DNA from: Sipunculus nudus | Lineage: Eukaryota; Annelida; Sipuncula; Golfingiida; Sipunculidae | DNA: 64,000 nucleotides | Reading direction: 5' to 3' | NCBI GenBank assembly: GCA_026874595.1 | Contig: CM049308.1 | Location: 23,400,367 to 23,464,366 of the forward strand | In this document: positions 13,786-27,894 of the stretch, in pieces | How the letters are laid out: every line of letters starts with the position of its first letter | Position numbering within the stretch: the first letter of the stretch is position 1 | Notes under the pieces: model-generated | Databases searched by the model: none | What the model was told of the DNA's origin: nothing | What the model saw: only the letters and a program-made list of their open reading frames with translations | Position numbers and translations under genes: made by a program

Positions 13786-14686
13786 CTAGGTATGACTATC
13801 AATATGATTTAGGAGAAATTATACAATGGGATTTATCGATATATTGGTATATTGCAATACAGGGATTTGTGTATTGCATATCATGATAACGGTTTTAAAT
13901 ATCAATATTTTTTATCTTTCTTTTTTTGTCAAACATGACAGGAACTGATTTGTTACAGTAAAAATAAGGTTTCTGTTTGGCAAAGGCTGAAAGTGAATGC
14001 CTGTACTCTTTGTATAGACATGCCACAAGTCAATGATCAGGAAATGTTCAATAGATAGACCATATGCACGATCAAACTTAAGGTTCATCTCAAGAAATTT
14101 TCATTTCTGCTCTATGACTTATTTGTACAAGAAAAGAAAAAAATAATTATTATATATGTATAATTATTTAAATTGTATTATATCATAAATTTGATTATAA
14201 TTATTATCTCTGTACATATTCTGATAACCAAATGTTGATCAAGTGTCAATTGAACAGTATTACTGAATAAGAATGGCAGCCTTGTTATTTTGTTTACAGC
14301 TTTGATTGTGCCCACCATTCATTCCTTATTGTAAAGTTACTTGTGCATATAGTCATACATGATAACATAAAATTTTGTTAGGCCTAAAAAAAACTTTGAT
14401 CTTAGATGTTTCATAAAGTTTCGTCAATAAAACGTAAGGTCTAAGATGAGTAATTTTGTCATATTATCTGTGGTCAAGAAGCTGATCTGCATATACTTTT
14501 TTGTCATTATATTTTTCATGATACAGAATTAATAACATATGTTATTTGTAAAATATACCAAAATGGTACATCTGTTTCCTGTAAATTGATACATGTATTA
14601 AGAAAATATAGATTGCAATACATATCGCTAATTAACCCATATTGATATATATTGCAATCTGAAAATTGTCAGCAATACCTAGCCCT
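13786..14686. mobile_element. hAT-like non-autonomous inverted-repeat element (candidate)
   Basis: The left end reads CTAGGTATGACTATCAATAT and continues with TTGCAATA-rich sequence. The right end, reverse-complemented, reads GGGCTAGGTATTGCTGAC and continues with TTGCAATATATATCAATATG. Both ends share CTAGGTAT, then TATTG/CAATA-rich sequence, in inverted orientation. GGGCTAGGTATTG-type tips followed by ATATCG/TTGCAATA words are typical of some hAT elements. No clear 8-bp target duplication is visible and there is no transposase. Confidence 0.35.
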
Positions 14687-15639
14687 AAATATTAATGGCT
14701 CTGATGAGACTTAACAATTACAAATGGCTCTGACAAAAATCAAAATTAAAAAAAAATGCAAAATTCTTTTACAGATACTTCAGACTGAATAGGTTTTAAC
14801 CCTTACTGCGCACTTTGAAGTGGTACCTAGAACCCTCCTCATGTATATATGGTATATATGGTCAAAAATATTCTATGTTTGTTTTTTGGTTCTTAAGATT
14901 CCATATAACCTAAAGCATGCAAGTGTTGAAAATTTGGTACAGATACAAGAAAGGCTGAGCAAGATATTGCCTGTACCAAATTTCTTTTATATTAAACTGC
15001 ACATCTATTTAAAATCCCATATGAAATGGCACTAGACAGTCAGTATCAAGAACCGCACCCAGAACTCACAACCCATGGATTTCAATTTCAGAAGTATACA
15101 TAATTAATCAAAAGCAGGGCTCCTGTACCCTTACATCCTGTATCCTCCTATTTTGTAATCTTAATGTAAGAAGTGTCAGAATTTCTCTATTCTTTAAAAT
15201 AAATGGGATGTAAACAGAAAAGGGTTAAATAATTCTTGATCAAATTTAACTCAAAACTTTGTTGCTAAGATTAAAAAATTGAATACTGCCAAAACATTGA
15301 ATTGAGCTATTTATTGGCTTCATTTAGGCACCTAAACTTTAGACAATATAGGCCCATATATGGGCAATATAATGTTAGTTGACTGACAAACATAATCAAG
15401 ATAAACAAATTGGTTGACAAAACTTACCCATAGAAGATATACACCTCAACATGTGTTACAATTACCCAACTTGCTTTGTAACCCATTAAACTGACATTAA
15501 TTGTATCTGGCAAAACTTCGTTTTAGCGGATACTATGTTTTTGACCGGGTTCCTTCGCCGCGTTCATTTCTGGAAAACTCCTCTGAGACTACTGGAATGA
15601 TTTTTCCGAAACTTACACCAATTTTCGGGTCACATGTGA

Positions 15640-17110
15640 ACTGGTGCCTAACCAAATGGCGTTGACCTCTGACCTATCCTTCCTTGCCCAGCGTCCATTT
15701 GCGCGTCTGTTTCCACACATAAACCCACATATCTCGGGAACCGTTTGACCAATCAGGAAAAATTTTTTGTACAAATGTAGCCCGTGGATAGCTTTATAAC
15801 ATACACAAAAAATGGTGGTGCAACCTGCAACCATATTTGCACAGTGTCCATCTGTTCGTCTGCCTTGGGTTAAAATCACTCGTTTCTGTGCAGTGGTTTG
15901 ACTAATTCACCTGAAATTCGGCATGCATATTCATCCTGGATAGCTTTCTTGATTTTATGATAGGTGGCGCCACCTACACTGCAGACATCCATGCTTATAT
16001 CTCCGGACTGGTTTGACATATCTTCCTGAAAATGTGCATGTGTATCGATCTCACATAGCTCTTTATCATATGCAAAACTGGTGGCGCCACCTGCAACCAT
16101 TTTTGCACTGCGGCTGTCTGTTTGTCTGCCTTGGGGTAAAATCACTCATATCTTGGCAGTGGATTGACATATATATCTGCCTAAAATTTTGCAGGTTTAT
16201 ACAACCTGGACAGCTTTCTTGATTTTATGACAGGTGGCGCCACCTACATTCTAGTTTACGCTGCAGCCATCCAAGCTCATATCTCGGGAACTGTTTGACC
16301 GATTGGGCCAAAATTTTGCATGTGTATCGATCTCACGTAGCTCTTTATCATACGCAAAACTGGTGGCGCCACCTGCAACCATTTTTGCACTGCGGCGGTC
16401 TGTTTGCCTGCTGTTGGATAAAATCACTCATATCTCTGCAGTGGTTTGAAATATCTGCCTAAAATTTTGTAGGTTTATACATCTTGGACCTCTTTCTTGA
16501 TTTTATGACAGGTGGCGCCACCTACATTCTAGTTTATGCAGACATCCAAGCTCATATCTCGGGAACCGTTTGACCAATTTGGTCAAAATTTTGCATGTGT
16601 ATAGATCTCACAAAGTTCTTTATCATACACAAAACTTGAGGGGCCACCTGCAACCATTTTTGCACAGCATCCAACTGTTTGTCTGCGGTTGGTAAAAATC
16701 TCTCATATCTCAGTAGTGGTTTGATTTATCTGCCTAAAATTTTGCGTGTTTATACATCTTGGATAGCTTTCTCAATTTTTATGGCAGGTGGTGCCACCTA
16801 CATTTATGTTAACGCTGCAGACATTCAGGCTTATATCTCAGGACTGGTTGCATATATCCCCCCGAAGTTTTCCATGTGTATAGATCTCACATAGCTCTTA
16901 ATCATACTCAAGATTGGTGGCGCTACCTGCCAGAATTTTTGCACAGCATCCTTCTGATTGCCTGCTGTGGGATAAAATCACTCGTATACAAGTAGTGGTT
17001 TGACTTACCTGCCTTAAATTTTGCATATGTATACAACTTGGACAGCTTTCTGGATTTTGTGGTAGGTGGCACAACCTAAATTCACATTTCGGCTGCAGAC
17101 ATCCATGCTA
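15640..17110. repeat. Tandem array, about 285-bp unit, with paired GGTGGCGCCACC palindromes
   Basis: About five diverged units in head-to-tail order; the landmark CCT.AAATTTTGC...TTTATACA recurs near 15910, 16175, 16460, 16735 and 17010. Each unit carries two palindromic boxes: one in the context ATTTTATGACAGGTGGCGCC, the other in AAAACTGGTGGCGCCACCTG. Perfect 12-bp boxes lie at 15963, 16080, 16233, 16362 and 16511; later ones are mutated (near 16786 and 16917). A related unit occurs at about 31440-31640 inside the family 2 element, so the array probably derives from such an element. No terminal structures are recognised at its ends. Confidence 0.75.
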
Positions 17111-18240
17111 ATATGCAGCACACCTCACTCTATTTCCCCTTGACACTCAATCCATGCCTCACTTCACCCATTCCACTCTGATTTTGGCGGATACACGTAG
17201 TCGCTTGTCAACTACCTGTATTCTAGTTCTTTCAAGTCATTCTCAGCCTTTATTTCCAGCCAACATTTTGCCAAGTCATGTTGAGCTGCAAAGACGGCTG
17301 AAAAGTCAGCTACATTTTATCCAAGCCAGAATACACAACTAGACCTCTATTGGCCCTGTTAGCTTTACTCAACTTTTCCTTGTTCCAAGAAAAATTTGTC
17401 TGCAGAGTTTACTGAAGTATATCCCTAACTTATTGAGATTGAATGTGCATATACATTGTAAAATGAAGAGACTAGCAAATTAACAGACAAAAAGAGCGTT
17501 TTATATTGTGCTAGCAATTGAATGAAACCACAATTTTGGGGACCTTGAAAGTAAGTCTCCTTTCTGTGTTGAAGGATGCTACACAAATATTTTTGTTGTA
17601 TAGTAAAATTAAAAAATATATGCTACAGTCTGAGACATATATACCTGTCTTACTTTACAAGTTCAGCAAAATCAAGTTACTGGTAATTGGGTTAAAGGTC
17701 ATGCTCATCAGCTTTCAGTATGTGTTACAATATGGGTGAATTTTATTTTCACTTCATCTCACTGAGACAGATTGATCAATATTTTAGTCTTGCATGTGAG
17801 GCAGGTCTCCAGTCTAGTCTCAGAGGTGACTATCTTGACACAAGTGTTATTGTCTCTGTTGCTCGAATTCCCATGCTGCCTCATGTTTTGTGACTCCTGT
17901 ATTATTTCTGATCCCTCTGGTGATTAATCTTTGTCTTAGTATTGAGATATGGATCATAAAAACTGTCATGACATCATCAGTATTTGTTTTTGGATGACAT
18001 AGTGATGCCAAAGGGTTTGACTTTTAGCTCTTTTGAAGTGTCACCACTTTGAATTTTAACAATTACATTTAAAAAGTTTTAAGAATGTGTCAAACTTTTG
18101 CCCAGGTTAATTTTTTTGTCATCTGTTATTGTCTATTTTTATTTGCTTGAGAGACCCAGTTGCCAGTTCCATTAAGCCTTTCTGAAGGTTTTTTTAGCTC
18201 AGCTGACTATAAGTCATCTGAGCTATAGTCGTGGTCCATT

Positions 18241-18286
18241 GTCCGTCTGTCCGTCCGTCTGTCCGTCCGTCCATCCGTCCGTCCGT
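18241..18286 (+). repeat. (GTCC/GTCT)n tetranucleotide microsatellite
   Basis: Eleven to twelve imperfect GTCC units, placed just after the 5' end of the family 1 element. The same position holds TCCGTCC-type units at about 27288-27303. Confidence 0.85.
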
Positions 18287-18317
18287 AGATGTGGCACGTT
18301 TTGAAACCGTAAGACCT

Positions 18318-19660
18318 AGGAATCCAAAATTCGGCATAATGTTAGATGTCCCCAAGATCTCCTACCAAGCCGAAAACTGGGTCTTTGCAAAGTCGTTCCT
18401 TTGAGAAATTAAGAAAAAACCTCAATTTTTTATTAAAAACCTATTTTCACACTTCAGGACTGCCTAATATCAAAACCACTCATCTGTTTTTCCTCATATT
18501 TACCATAAATATTCCTCTATATAGTTCCTATGTACATGCCAGAAATTATGTCTGTATTATTTAATTTAAAAAAGTAATGGGCCCAAACATAATGCATTTT
18601 GTAAAAAATCAGGAAAGATATTTGATCACTTAACACAAAAAATGTTAAAGCTATGGACCTTTTTTCCAGTAATATAACTTTAATTAATCAAAATTAAATT
18701 TTATACCCAAAATTAGATGAAAATCTTTTAAATTTTCTAAAATATTAATAAAAATAAAAAATTGGTACCTTAAATTTTGCACAACTTTGACCATGGCACG
18801 TTTTTTTCCTGTAAGTACTGTGGATTTAATTTTCACAGCATGTTTTTGTTAGCATTTCAACTGTAAACACCAAAAATTTGAAACCAGTTGATCAAAAACT
18901 GTAGATTTTAATAAGTTTTCAAGCACCATGTAACATATTGTTTACATCAAGCTAGTGTTATGCAGTTTGCAAGAGCTCAGCTCCCCAGCTTCAGCTCTTA
19001 GTTCCTTAAATTCGGCATACAGTTAGATGTCTCCAAAATCCCCTACCATGCCAAGAATTTGGTCACTAGGACTTAATACCTTCGAGATATTAATGAAAAA
19101 CTTCATTTTTCCATTAAAAACCCATTGTTACACTTCAAGACTGCCTAATATCAAAACCACTGATCTGACTTAAATCATAAATAATATACATATTTTTCAT
19201 TCTCTATGCACATGCCAGAATGATGTCAGTATTGCGTAATTGTTTTAAGTTATGGGCCCAAACATAATGCACTTTGTAAAAAATCAAGAAATATATTTAC
19301 TCCCTTAACAAGGGCATTGCTGAAGCTAGATATTTTTTTGTCAGGGATGTAACATTATTTAATCAAGATTCAATTGAATACCCAAAATTAGTTCTGAATT
19401 TTTCAAATTTTATAAGTTATTAGTATAAATATAAAATTAGTACCTTAAATTTTGCCCAACTGTGACCATGGCACGTTTGTGTCCTGTGAGCATTGTTGAT
19501 ATAATTTTCATATCATGCACACATTAGGATTTCAGCTTTTTAGTTTAGAAAGCTGAAAGAAATTGGCCAAAAATTGTAGCTTTTATTAATGTTTTTTATG
19601 AGACCCTGTCAGACTTTGGCTCTCTCCAGCCCCTCTTGAGTCACCTGTATGTTGACCTTG
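18318..19660. repeat. Direct duplication, period about 680 bp
   Basis: Two diverged copies in tandem. Shared landmarks include AATTCGGCATA, GACTGCCTAATATCAAAACC, GGGCCCAAACATAATGCA and ACCATGGCACGTTT, each spaced 675-681 bp apart. They lie inside the HINE-like element at 18191-20826. Confidence 0.8.
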
Positions 19661-21065
19661 TTGACCTTTCATCAAATTATGCACGCTTGAGGCCAGGCAT
19701 ACAGGAATCCAGGCAGCTTATGGCCAGCCACAGTTGATCCAGGTGTCCAACCCAACTCATCTAGTAGTTTTAACCAACAACATAACAATAAACAATAAAT
19801 TAATAAATTTTTATTGGTTTTTAATAACAAATTAAAGAAAAATAGAAAAGGAATTTGTTAGTTTATAATAACAGGAAATTAACTTGCAGTTACTGATGAT
19901 ATAAGAATCTTGTATCGATGGGTAGAATGTCACATATTCCAAATAACACCATGCAGTCACCTATGGCATTTTTCAGTTCAATTTTAATGATAAAGAAGTA
20001 AATCATATTATTCATTACTAATCATTAGGGATCATATGAAGGTAATTAATGATAGACAAAGATGCAGTTGATAATATTAATCTAGATTCCTACTGTGTTT
20101 AGTGTGTAGATTGATGTGAAATTAGTCCAAAATGAATTTTTTACAGTTATTTTTTAATATAAATAAAAGCCATAAAACCAGGTACTTATGATCATTATTT
20201 AAATGTGTGAATTTTGTATATTCTGGATTCTCAACATCATTGGTTGGTGAAACTGAATAAATACCAGACATGGTTCGAATACTTTGTAATTGTATTTAAA
20301 TACGAATATGATTATGTACTTCATTATAAAATTTCTTGCATAAAGAATAGGAATTCAGGTAAAAATGAAAGTATATGAATACTCGTGCAAATACTTTCAA
20401 AATGTATTCATGAATGCATTCATGAATATATTCTTTAATATTATTTTAATAATCATATCAGTTATATTTCATTTAAAAAAATCATATGATTCTCTTATTA
20501 TTTTTTATAAAAATTATATTTGGGACAATATTTGAAATTTTTTTTAATAAATAGTTAAACTCTTATATTATATGTTCTGCTTATAAGTTATATGGCCAAG
20601 TCAAAATCTGTGTGACAATAGTACTCCATTTGTTGATAAAATAAATGAAATCAATCCTCTTCCCTGTCTCCAAAGGTACTATCAAAATCATACATAAGCT
20701 AAACAACAACAACTCATAATACAGCTTATATTTATTACCACACAAAACCAGCATGTGCCTCATTTCTAAATAATATTTTTTATCATTTATAACAGCTGAG
20801 CGTCATGACCCATAGGTCCCTTGTTTTTTCTGCTGTCAAAGTTTGACCATTTTAATTCTTTTGCAGTGCTGCTTCTTAATTAGGTAAAAAAAGCACTGTA
20901 AAAAGTATAAAAAAAGGGTCAAAATTGTCTCAGTGAATGTAGAAAAAGTTTTTCTGGGTGTCAAAAGCCCAATATTTTTAGTCTTGTTTTACTGTACATG
21001 CTGCTTTATATAAACAAGCTAAGGTTATCATCAGTATTCTTTTCTTTCATTATTGTGAATAATTT

Positions 21066-21124
21066 GTAAATCATATGTAAATCTTATGTAAATTATATGT
21101 AACTCAATTGTAAATCCGCTGTAA
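21066..21124. repeat. 11-bp tandem repeat
   Basis: Five units of GTAAATCATAT type plus a partial one, increasingly diverged to the right (GTAAATCCGCT). Purely a minisatellite. Confidence 0.85.
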
Positions 21125-24100
21125 TGGTGGCACATTTTGAAGGACCTACCTAGTATGATTGTATAAAGGAAATTAAGTTCAAGGTACCCTCAGTCATGAT
21201 TGATTTAACACTTTTTTATATGGCCGTCTATGACCGGACATATTATGGTATACTGATGATCTGTCCGTCTGTTAACTTTTAATGTCACCACAATAACTTA
21301 GTGGAATGGATTTTCAGGAAACTAACTGTAACAACTTAGGCCACAAAAAAGGTATGATTCTAAGGTACTTTTTTTGGAAATCAAAGCGGGCAGACAATTT
21401 TTTTTTACCTTTTTCGTATGTTTTGATAAAATGTCATATGATAAGGGAAGAGCATGATGATAACAGAAAACTTTTGCTAAACAGGTAAAATCATTACATA
21501 ACAAAGAACATCAAAATTGTATAATTTTATCTTCTTTTAAGATGACCATTCAAATTAAAATTTTTGATCAGAGGTATTAAAATTGATGAGGGCTGTGCCT
21601 GAGAACCATACCTTTTTTATTTTGGCATTACCAATATATTATCTCACCTGAGTTCAATTAGGGGCAAAATCCACACATATTTAAGAGGTCAGAGGTCACA
21701 AGATATGCTACAGGTGTATTATGTACTATTTGAAGTGCTCTTCATTGTTTTCATCATATAAGATCAAGCTTAACTAAAAAAAAAAGCTAACTAAATACCA
21801 TGCAATTGATCACTTGTTTGATAGGAAAGGTCAAACATGATGGATACCATTAAAAGATATCATGTGACAGCACTTTGGATAACTATTATAGCATTTTATC
21901 AGAGGTGACTGGGTTATGAACACTAAAAAGATTTAAAATGTCAGTTTATGACACTTCACGTTTAAATCATTAAAAATCCTAAAACAAATGACATTTTCAG
22001 ACTAAATATAATAAACTGTTACTAAAAATACTGTTTGAAGCCCTATCACAGTTTCTACAAACGAGGACAATGACACATGAACATGACACAAGACAGAAAG
22101 ATACCATTGTTACATATAATACCAGAACTAAGATAGCATACAACTGTCTGAGAAACATAACACCAAAATCATAAATGAGACTGATCAAATTATTGTTGAA
22201 AATACTTCAGTCATAGTCTTCAAGGATCTATTTGCTTCACTATACAACATTTTATAAATACATATAAAGAAAAAATATCTTCAGACAAACTGTTACATCT
22301 GTAACAAAAATTAGTCTAAGCCAAAAAAAAATTCAAAACCACTTAACATAGATAAAAAAACTGTTTATTCTGTAACTAAAGTAAATTATGTTCTCAGGTT
22401 CATACCAATTAAGTACATCATATAATGTCAAATTTTTATGAAATGCATAACACTTAACCTCCATATTAAGTACAGTTTCTCCATATGTCACAGGTGGCTG
22501 TTGTGTGAGCAGATTACAATCCTTAACAACAGTCTCAAGACATAATAAAAAAAAAATGAAATGTTGAATATATTTTAATGAATACATTACTTTTATGTCA
22601 AATAAATATTTTTCTCTCTCTCACTCTATAGCTTTCCTTCTCTCACACAAAGGACTGGTAATAGCAGTATCCCCTTATTAGCCAAAAATATATCATATTT
22701 TCAACTTTTAATATGCTCAAAATTACATGTTTTGGTTACAAATATAACTACATTCTTAAAAGTCCTAATTGAATTTAGCATACCAAAAAGAAACACTAAA
22801 GTACTTTGTAAAAAGAAGAAAGACTTGATAATTGGGAGAGAATATCAGTTCATTTAATTGTACAAAAAATTGTAAGAATTGAAAGGCTAAAGACTTCTTA
22901 AGTTGATTATACAGATATAAATCTTTATTATTATTCATTTTTGTACCTTAATGTAATTAAACCTGTACCATTTTTAAATCATATTATATTCACTCACTCT
23001 CCAACTAATAATAAATATTGTTTTATGATAAGTTATGTTTTATTTATGTCAAGTTATGCCTTAACTCAGTTGTATAGTACCTACATGCATGCTCTCATTG
23101 AATTCTGCTGAACTTGCTCCCAGAAAAAAAAATCCCTGTATTTCTTGTGTGAAAGTGATTTCTTGCAGGGTCATGCCTGATAATGTTATAGGTGTCTGGT
23201 TTTAACATCACATTAAACACAAAGGACAAGTCCAGTATTTATATTCCAATATTACAAGTTTACAAGGACCAGTTTATAATTTATATCTCCAATTACATAA
23301 TCAACAACTTTATTGCAACCCATAAACATATAAAACAAGTGTGAATTAGTGACAGCTTGGTAGGCCATAAAGAGCTTAATAAGTTAATGGTAATGTTCTT
23401 TATGGAAATATTGATTTGTACTATATAACTTTTATCAAAATGTAACAGTAACACAGGGACCAGGTAATGAATTATATTCTCAGTCATATCACTCTTGTAA
23501 CCTGCACAACAGTAATAATTACAGTGCATTAGTAACACCTTTTAAAGCGATCATGTGAGGTATTATTTAGAATAATGAAGGCAGTGGAAATGTTCTTTAC
23601 AGAGTTATTAGTAAGTAGTAAATAAGGCATCCATGCAAGTGCAATCAATTGCAGGCTGGTCCCTGCTACAACAGCACTCATTGGTCACCAGGAAGCCTTA
23701 GAGATCAATTCTCCCCTTAACAGCTTGAGCCTTTTCGGGGATTTCCATATGGATGGCAAGGCAAACAAATATGGTCACCCTGAGAAAGTGTTTGCCCCAG
23801 CTGATTGGCTGACTGGACAGGCACATGTGGTCACTTAATCGTTCTCTGTTATCATTGCTGAAGTCTCTTCAGGAGCTTTGTTTCCTATATGAAAACTGAT
23901 AACCACAAACAAACTAGAACTCAGGATCAGATATTTGCAGAAAATCATTTGCAGTAGAAAGATATGTATTAGGGTTATACATATATTATATAGATTAGTT
24001 TAATTACCTCTGCAGCAGGAAGGAAGATCTACTGTGATACTTGGTGGAGAATCTGCAATGCCCAAAATAAAAGATATATTTTCTTGCCCCACTCCCTGTA

Positions 24101-25111
24101 ATTTCTTACTATATGAAAAAAATATTTTGTGGTAACAAAATTTTTTTTGGGAGTGGTGCAAAAAAAGTTTTCTTGATATGGAAAAGAAATTTTTTATAAC
24201 AAGATTTTTTTCTTCTTAGATCATTTTTCTTCTTATCAGAAAAAAGATATCTTATGACAAGAAAAAATATCATGCATCCACATAGTGCATGTGCTTCCTC
24301 ATTACAAAAATAAGAAAATATCTTAATTAAACAAAAAAATATTTTCTTGGGGAGTCAGTAAGAAAATTTGTCTTACACTGGTCGAGAAAATATTTCTCCT
24401 GACAAGAATATATCTTGTTTAAAGAAAAGAAAGATAAATTTTCTTGATGATTTCTTTTCAGAAGAAATATTTCTTGTCAAGAAATTATATCTTAAAAAGA
24501 ACAAAAATATGTTGGCAGTGTGGGTATTTAAAATCATTATCACAATGGTAATTAATTAATCAAGCATGATGTGTAGCATATATTGACATTTTCCAGAGCC
24601 GACCTAGCTATCATGGAACTATGAAAATTGTAAACTGTAACACAGAAGAGTTTGATTAAGATCCAGGCAGAGGTACACATGTAGTCTCAGACTACATTTC
24701 TAATTATACATGTGGTAACTCTGACATTAGATCAGTGAATTAGGTTTAGCAGGGACAAAATGTGACTAAGATAAGTCAGACACTGACAGCTATGGTCACA
24801 AAAAAAACTGTTCTATAGTTACTCTGGGAACAAAAAGCATGTAGTCAGAGGGCACTATTAATTTTTGTAAAAAGGGCAGATTTATTTGTATTGAAATGCT
24901 GCTGGTTGAGGAAAATAAGTCTTGCCAGGTTGCAAGAAGGATAAAAATAAGTGCTTCGGTTGTTGGAACGGGGCATGTGAAAAAACAAAGCTCAGTCCAT
25001 CTACAACCAGAAATCTTCATTCTAAGGTATGCAAATTAAGCCTCTGCCATATGTTTTTACATTCACCCATATTCAAAGTTTCATTCATGCATAAGTGACT
25101 TTACTATTTTG

Positions 25112-25325
25112 AATATTCCTTGATGATGTTCCTGAATCCAGATCATGTGTCAGATCCACACCAAATTCAAAGAGTTTTCCTTGTCACATTCAGTGAAAAT
25201 TTCATGAGATTCCATTCAGTATTGCATGAGTTATGTTGTGTATTACCACACGCAAACAGACACATACACAAACATGTGCATGTGCACACACAAATGGAAA
25301 TGAAGCCATATATACCCTCCTGGCA
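25112..25325 (+). repeat. Dispersed repeat copy (CAAACAGACA / CCTCCTGGCAG type)
   Basis: Contains, in order, CACACCAAATTCAA, TTTCATGAGATTCCATTCAG, a GAGTTAT segment, an ACACGCAAACAGACACATAC run and ACCCTCCTGGCAG. This order is common in interspersed repeats of invertebrate genomes. A reverse-oriented fragment of the same 3' part lies near 43727-43790. The element class is not determined. Confidence 0.5.
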
Positions 25326-26929
25326 GTGATATGGTAATTAAACAGGTAATGATTTTCTTGAGGATATATCAAAGCAAGAACAATATGAACAGTGTTACTG
25401 AGGACTTGGTGCACATTCTCATGATAAAAAAATATATTTGATGTTGCAAAAAAAGGATTTTGAAGAACAGGTAATTTTCTCAGTGTTGCCTGAACAGAGA
25501 AACCCTAAGAAACATATTTTAAAAGAGAGGAAAAGGCTTTATTTGGGATGGGGACCATGCAGGAAGGTATAAGTCTTATCTGGCATGAAATCTTGGTGAC
25601 TACATAACTGGGATTTTCAGTAATGCCTAGGAGCTGGTGCAGGATGTCCTTGGAATGAATAAGATGAATACAGTTGTCAAGGGATTTCTTGTTCTGATAA
25701 TACTGAATTAATGAAAGTCTCATTGATATGTCCACGCTGGCTGCTTTAGCTATTTTTCATTCAAGACAGCTATCTGAAGAGAAAATGACCACCAATTCCC
25801 TCATCCATGGTAACTTTGGGAATTCAAAGTTGCTTTGTGTCAGATTTTAGGTTTACTGAATTTCTGCTGCACAGCTAAGTACCATATTTGTCTGTGTATC
25901 AGGCTACTTTTTGTATAAGTCAAGGAGTTATTTTAAAGTCAAAATTTGGGTAAAAATTAATTTTCGGCCAGTCAATAAGGTGGCACCCACTAAGAATTGT
26001 CATGTCAAGAGGGTCGTCATTACAGGGCACTGACACCTTGCTCTTATAAAATTGAATTTATTTCCGTAAAATGTCAGTGGGAGATCACCTCAGACACCCA
26101 CTGCATGTCTGCATCCACATCTACAAGTGGCTTAAGGTAGACAATTGATAGTGCACAAAACAAAGGCTACCATGATGCACTACATAACCTTTTCAAGGTC
26201 ATGAGTTGATATTCCTTTCAGTCAATTAACTGCAGAGGCCAGTCTCAGTCATGGTACTGGATAATACATAACCAGGCTTCCTCAGTTATTGTCCTGTGTT
26301 GAACATAAAACAACAAACTGATTTTTCTGCCTTGTCCTCCACAATGTCACAGTGACCATATTTTCCAAAAAAATAAATCATGTTAGTGTAAACAAATTTG
26401 GTTAGGTTAGAATTGATACTGTTGTGCTGGTATCTTAGATTCTCAATCCTAGGTCTTTGACATTTATGGCTGAAGAAAAATGGTGTCTGAAGACATCATT
26501 ATTATGATGAATGACAGGTTTATGAAGGGACCTGGTGGTTGAGTAAGTTGTTCTGTTCTGCGAGCTAGAGATTACTGAACCTGGTTTCATGTATGGATCT
26601 TTATTAAAGGTTCCCAGTGCTTCATTCTAATGTTTTATATCCATTAAAAAATATTTTAATGAAAAAAAATTAATTTTATCACATATAGATCTATATTATC
26701 AAAATTAATCTGGTCTTAATTAAAACAAAGAAATCTTGATATTTTTAAAATAAATTTTAAAGGTCCTAGTGATTTTTCTTATATTTTATATCCATTAAAA
26801 AATATATATTTGACTGAAAAACATGAATTTTATCTCATGTAAATCATCATAATTCACCTGGTCATAATTGAAACATAGAAATCAGATGTTATTTTTGAAA
26901 ATTGCAAGTGTAAAACTTAAATATAAGAT

Positions 26930-27229
26930 ATCATCCGGCTGTTAAAACGGCACAAATCATGACGGCTTGACCTGGAATCTTGCAACTTGACATCCTGAGA
27001 GGTCCATGAAAAATCTCCTTGAAAACTGAAATAAGGTTTCTGTTACCCATATCCTCAAAGCTATGGGTCTCGTAAGTACCCCCCATGAATCATCAAAAAC
27101 TTGATACAAAAGCTCGAGTAGCTGAAAAACTACTGCGTTGATCCCCATGATTCTCTGCATGAACATTGATCATGCATGGAGTGTTCCATCAGTTCCTGCA
27201 AACTGGTGGCGCTACCTATATTTATTTCA
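26930..27229 (+). mobile_element. Family 1 element interior, without ends
   Basis: One interior unit resembling those at 8240-8540 and 31810-32790: TTGACCTGGAATCTT, GTTACCCATATCCTC, CTCGTAAGTACCCCCC, GTTCCATCAGTTCCTGCAAA, then a mutated palindrome GGTGGCGCTACC near 27206. It directly precedes the 5' end of the next copy at 27230, so it may be a truncated element or a tandem neighbour. Confidence 0.55.
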
Positions 27230-27875
27230 ATTTTTAGCTCAGCAGACTGTAAGTTAACTGAGGTATAGGTATGGTGCTTTGTCTGTTGTCCGTCCGGCCA
27301 GCCGTTAGCAGGGCACAAATCGTAACTGCTGGACCTAGAAACTTCTAGGTGAATATCCAGGGAGGTCAATAAAAAAATCTCCTTGGAAACCTGAAATTAG
27401 GTCACTGCGACCTATATCCTCCGAGCTATGGGGCTTGAAAGTACCCCCCAGAATAATCAAAAATATAATACAAAACCTCCAATATCTTGATAACTAATGC
27501 ATGGAATGTCATTAATCTTGCCTTGAATATTGACTATGACTAGTTTTGTCAGTTCCCGAAAAGTGGTGGCGCCACCTGTATTTTTTCTATTTTAACAAAT
27601 ATTTTTCAATTTTTTTAACTATAAAATGACAACAATCATGTCAGTTTCTCAGATGTAATTACATCTAGTGTCCCAAAACCTGGTGCGGTTATTGATCACA
27701 AGTGAATGCTATTTAGTTATCACCCTGTCTGTTTGTCTGTCTGTCTGTCGATCCGTCCATCCACACAAATTTGTTTCCAGATGATAACTCCAGGTTGTAT
27801 TGACACATGGATTCCAAACTTGACTTACATATGGCCTACCACTAAAGCAAGAACCTATATGATTTTAGGGTCAGG

Positions 27876-27894
27876 AGGTCATAGGTCAAGGTCA
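27876..27894 (+). promoter_or_regulatory. AGGTCA triple direct repeat (DR1 plus DR0)
   Basis: Three AGGTCA hexamers with spacers of 1 and 0 bases. AGGTCA-N-AGGTCA is the DR1 element bound by RXR, HNF4 and COUP-TF type nuclear receptors. Related sites lie at 28026-28044, 28306-28324, 28454-28472 and 29028-29046. The motif match is seen; any function is speculation, because the sites are shared by copies of one repeat unit. Confidence 0.4.

Larger units (their letters stand above)
18191..20826 (+). mobile_element. Helentron/HINE-like element, family 1, long copy
   Basis: The 5' end is TTTTTAGCTCAGCTGACTAT with a second AGCTCAG-type word, then a GTCC/GTCT microsatellite at 18241-18286. The 3' end at about 20792-20826 reads CAGCTGAGCGTCATGACCC followed by ATAGGTCCCTTGTTTT, matching the other copies' subterminal repeat and hairpin. 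Inside are two direct copies of a roughly 680-bp unit (landmark TTCGGCATA at 18330 and 19011; CCATGGCACGTTT near 18791 and 19466). The part after about 19740 is unlike other copies and could be a separate insertion. No transposase frame. Confidence 0.55.

Noticed and set aside
22333..22587. Minus-strand 84-codon frame with a hydrophobic start
   Set aside because: It looks superficially like a secreted peptide, but there is no conserved motif, no splice context and AT-rich codon use typical of intron sequence.
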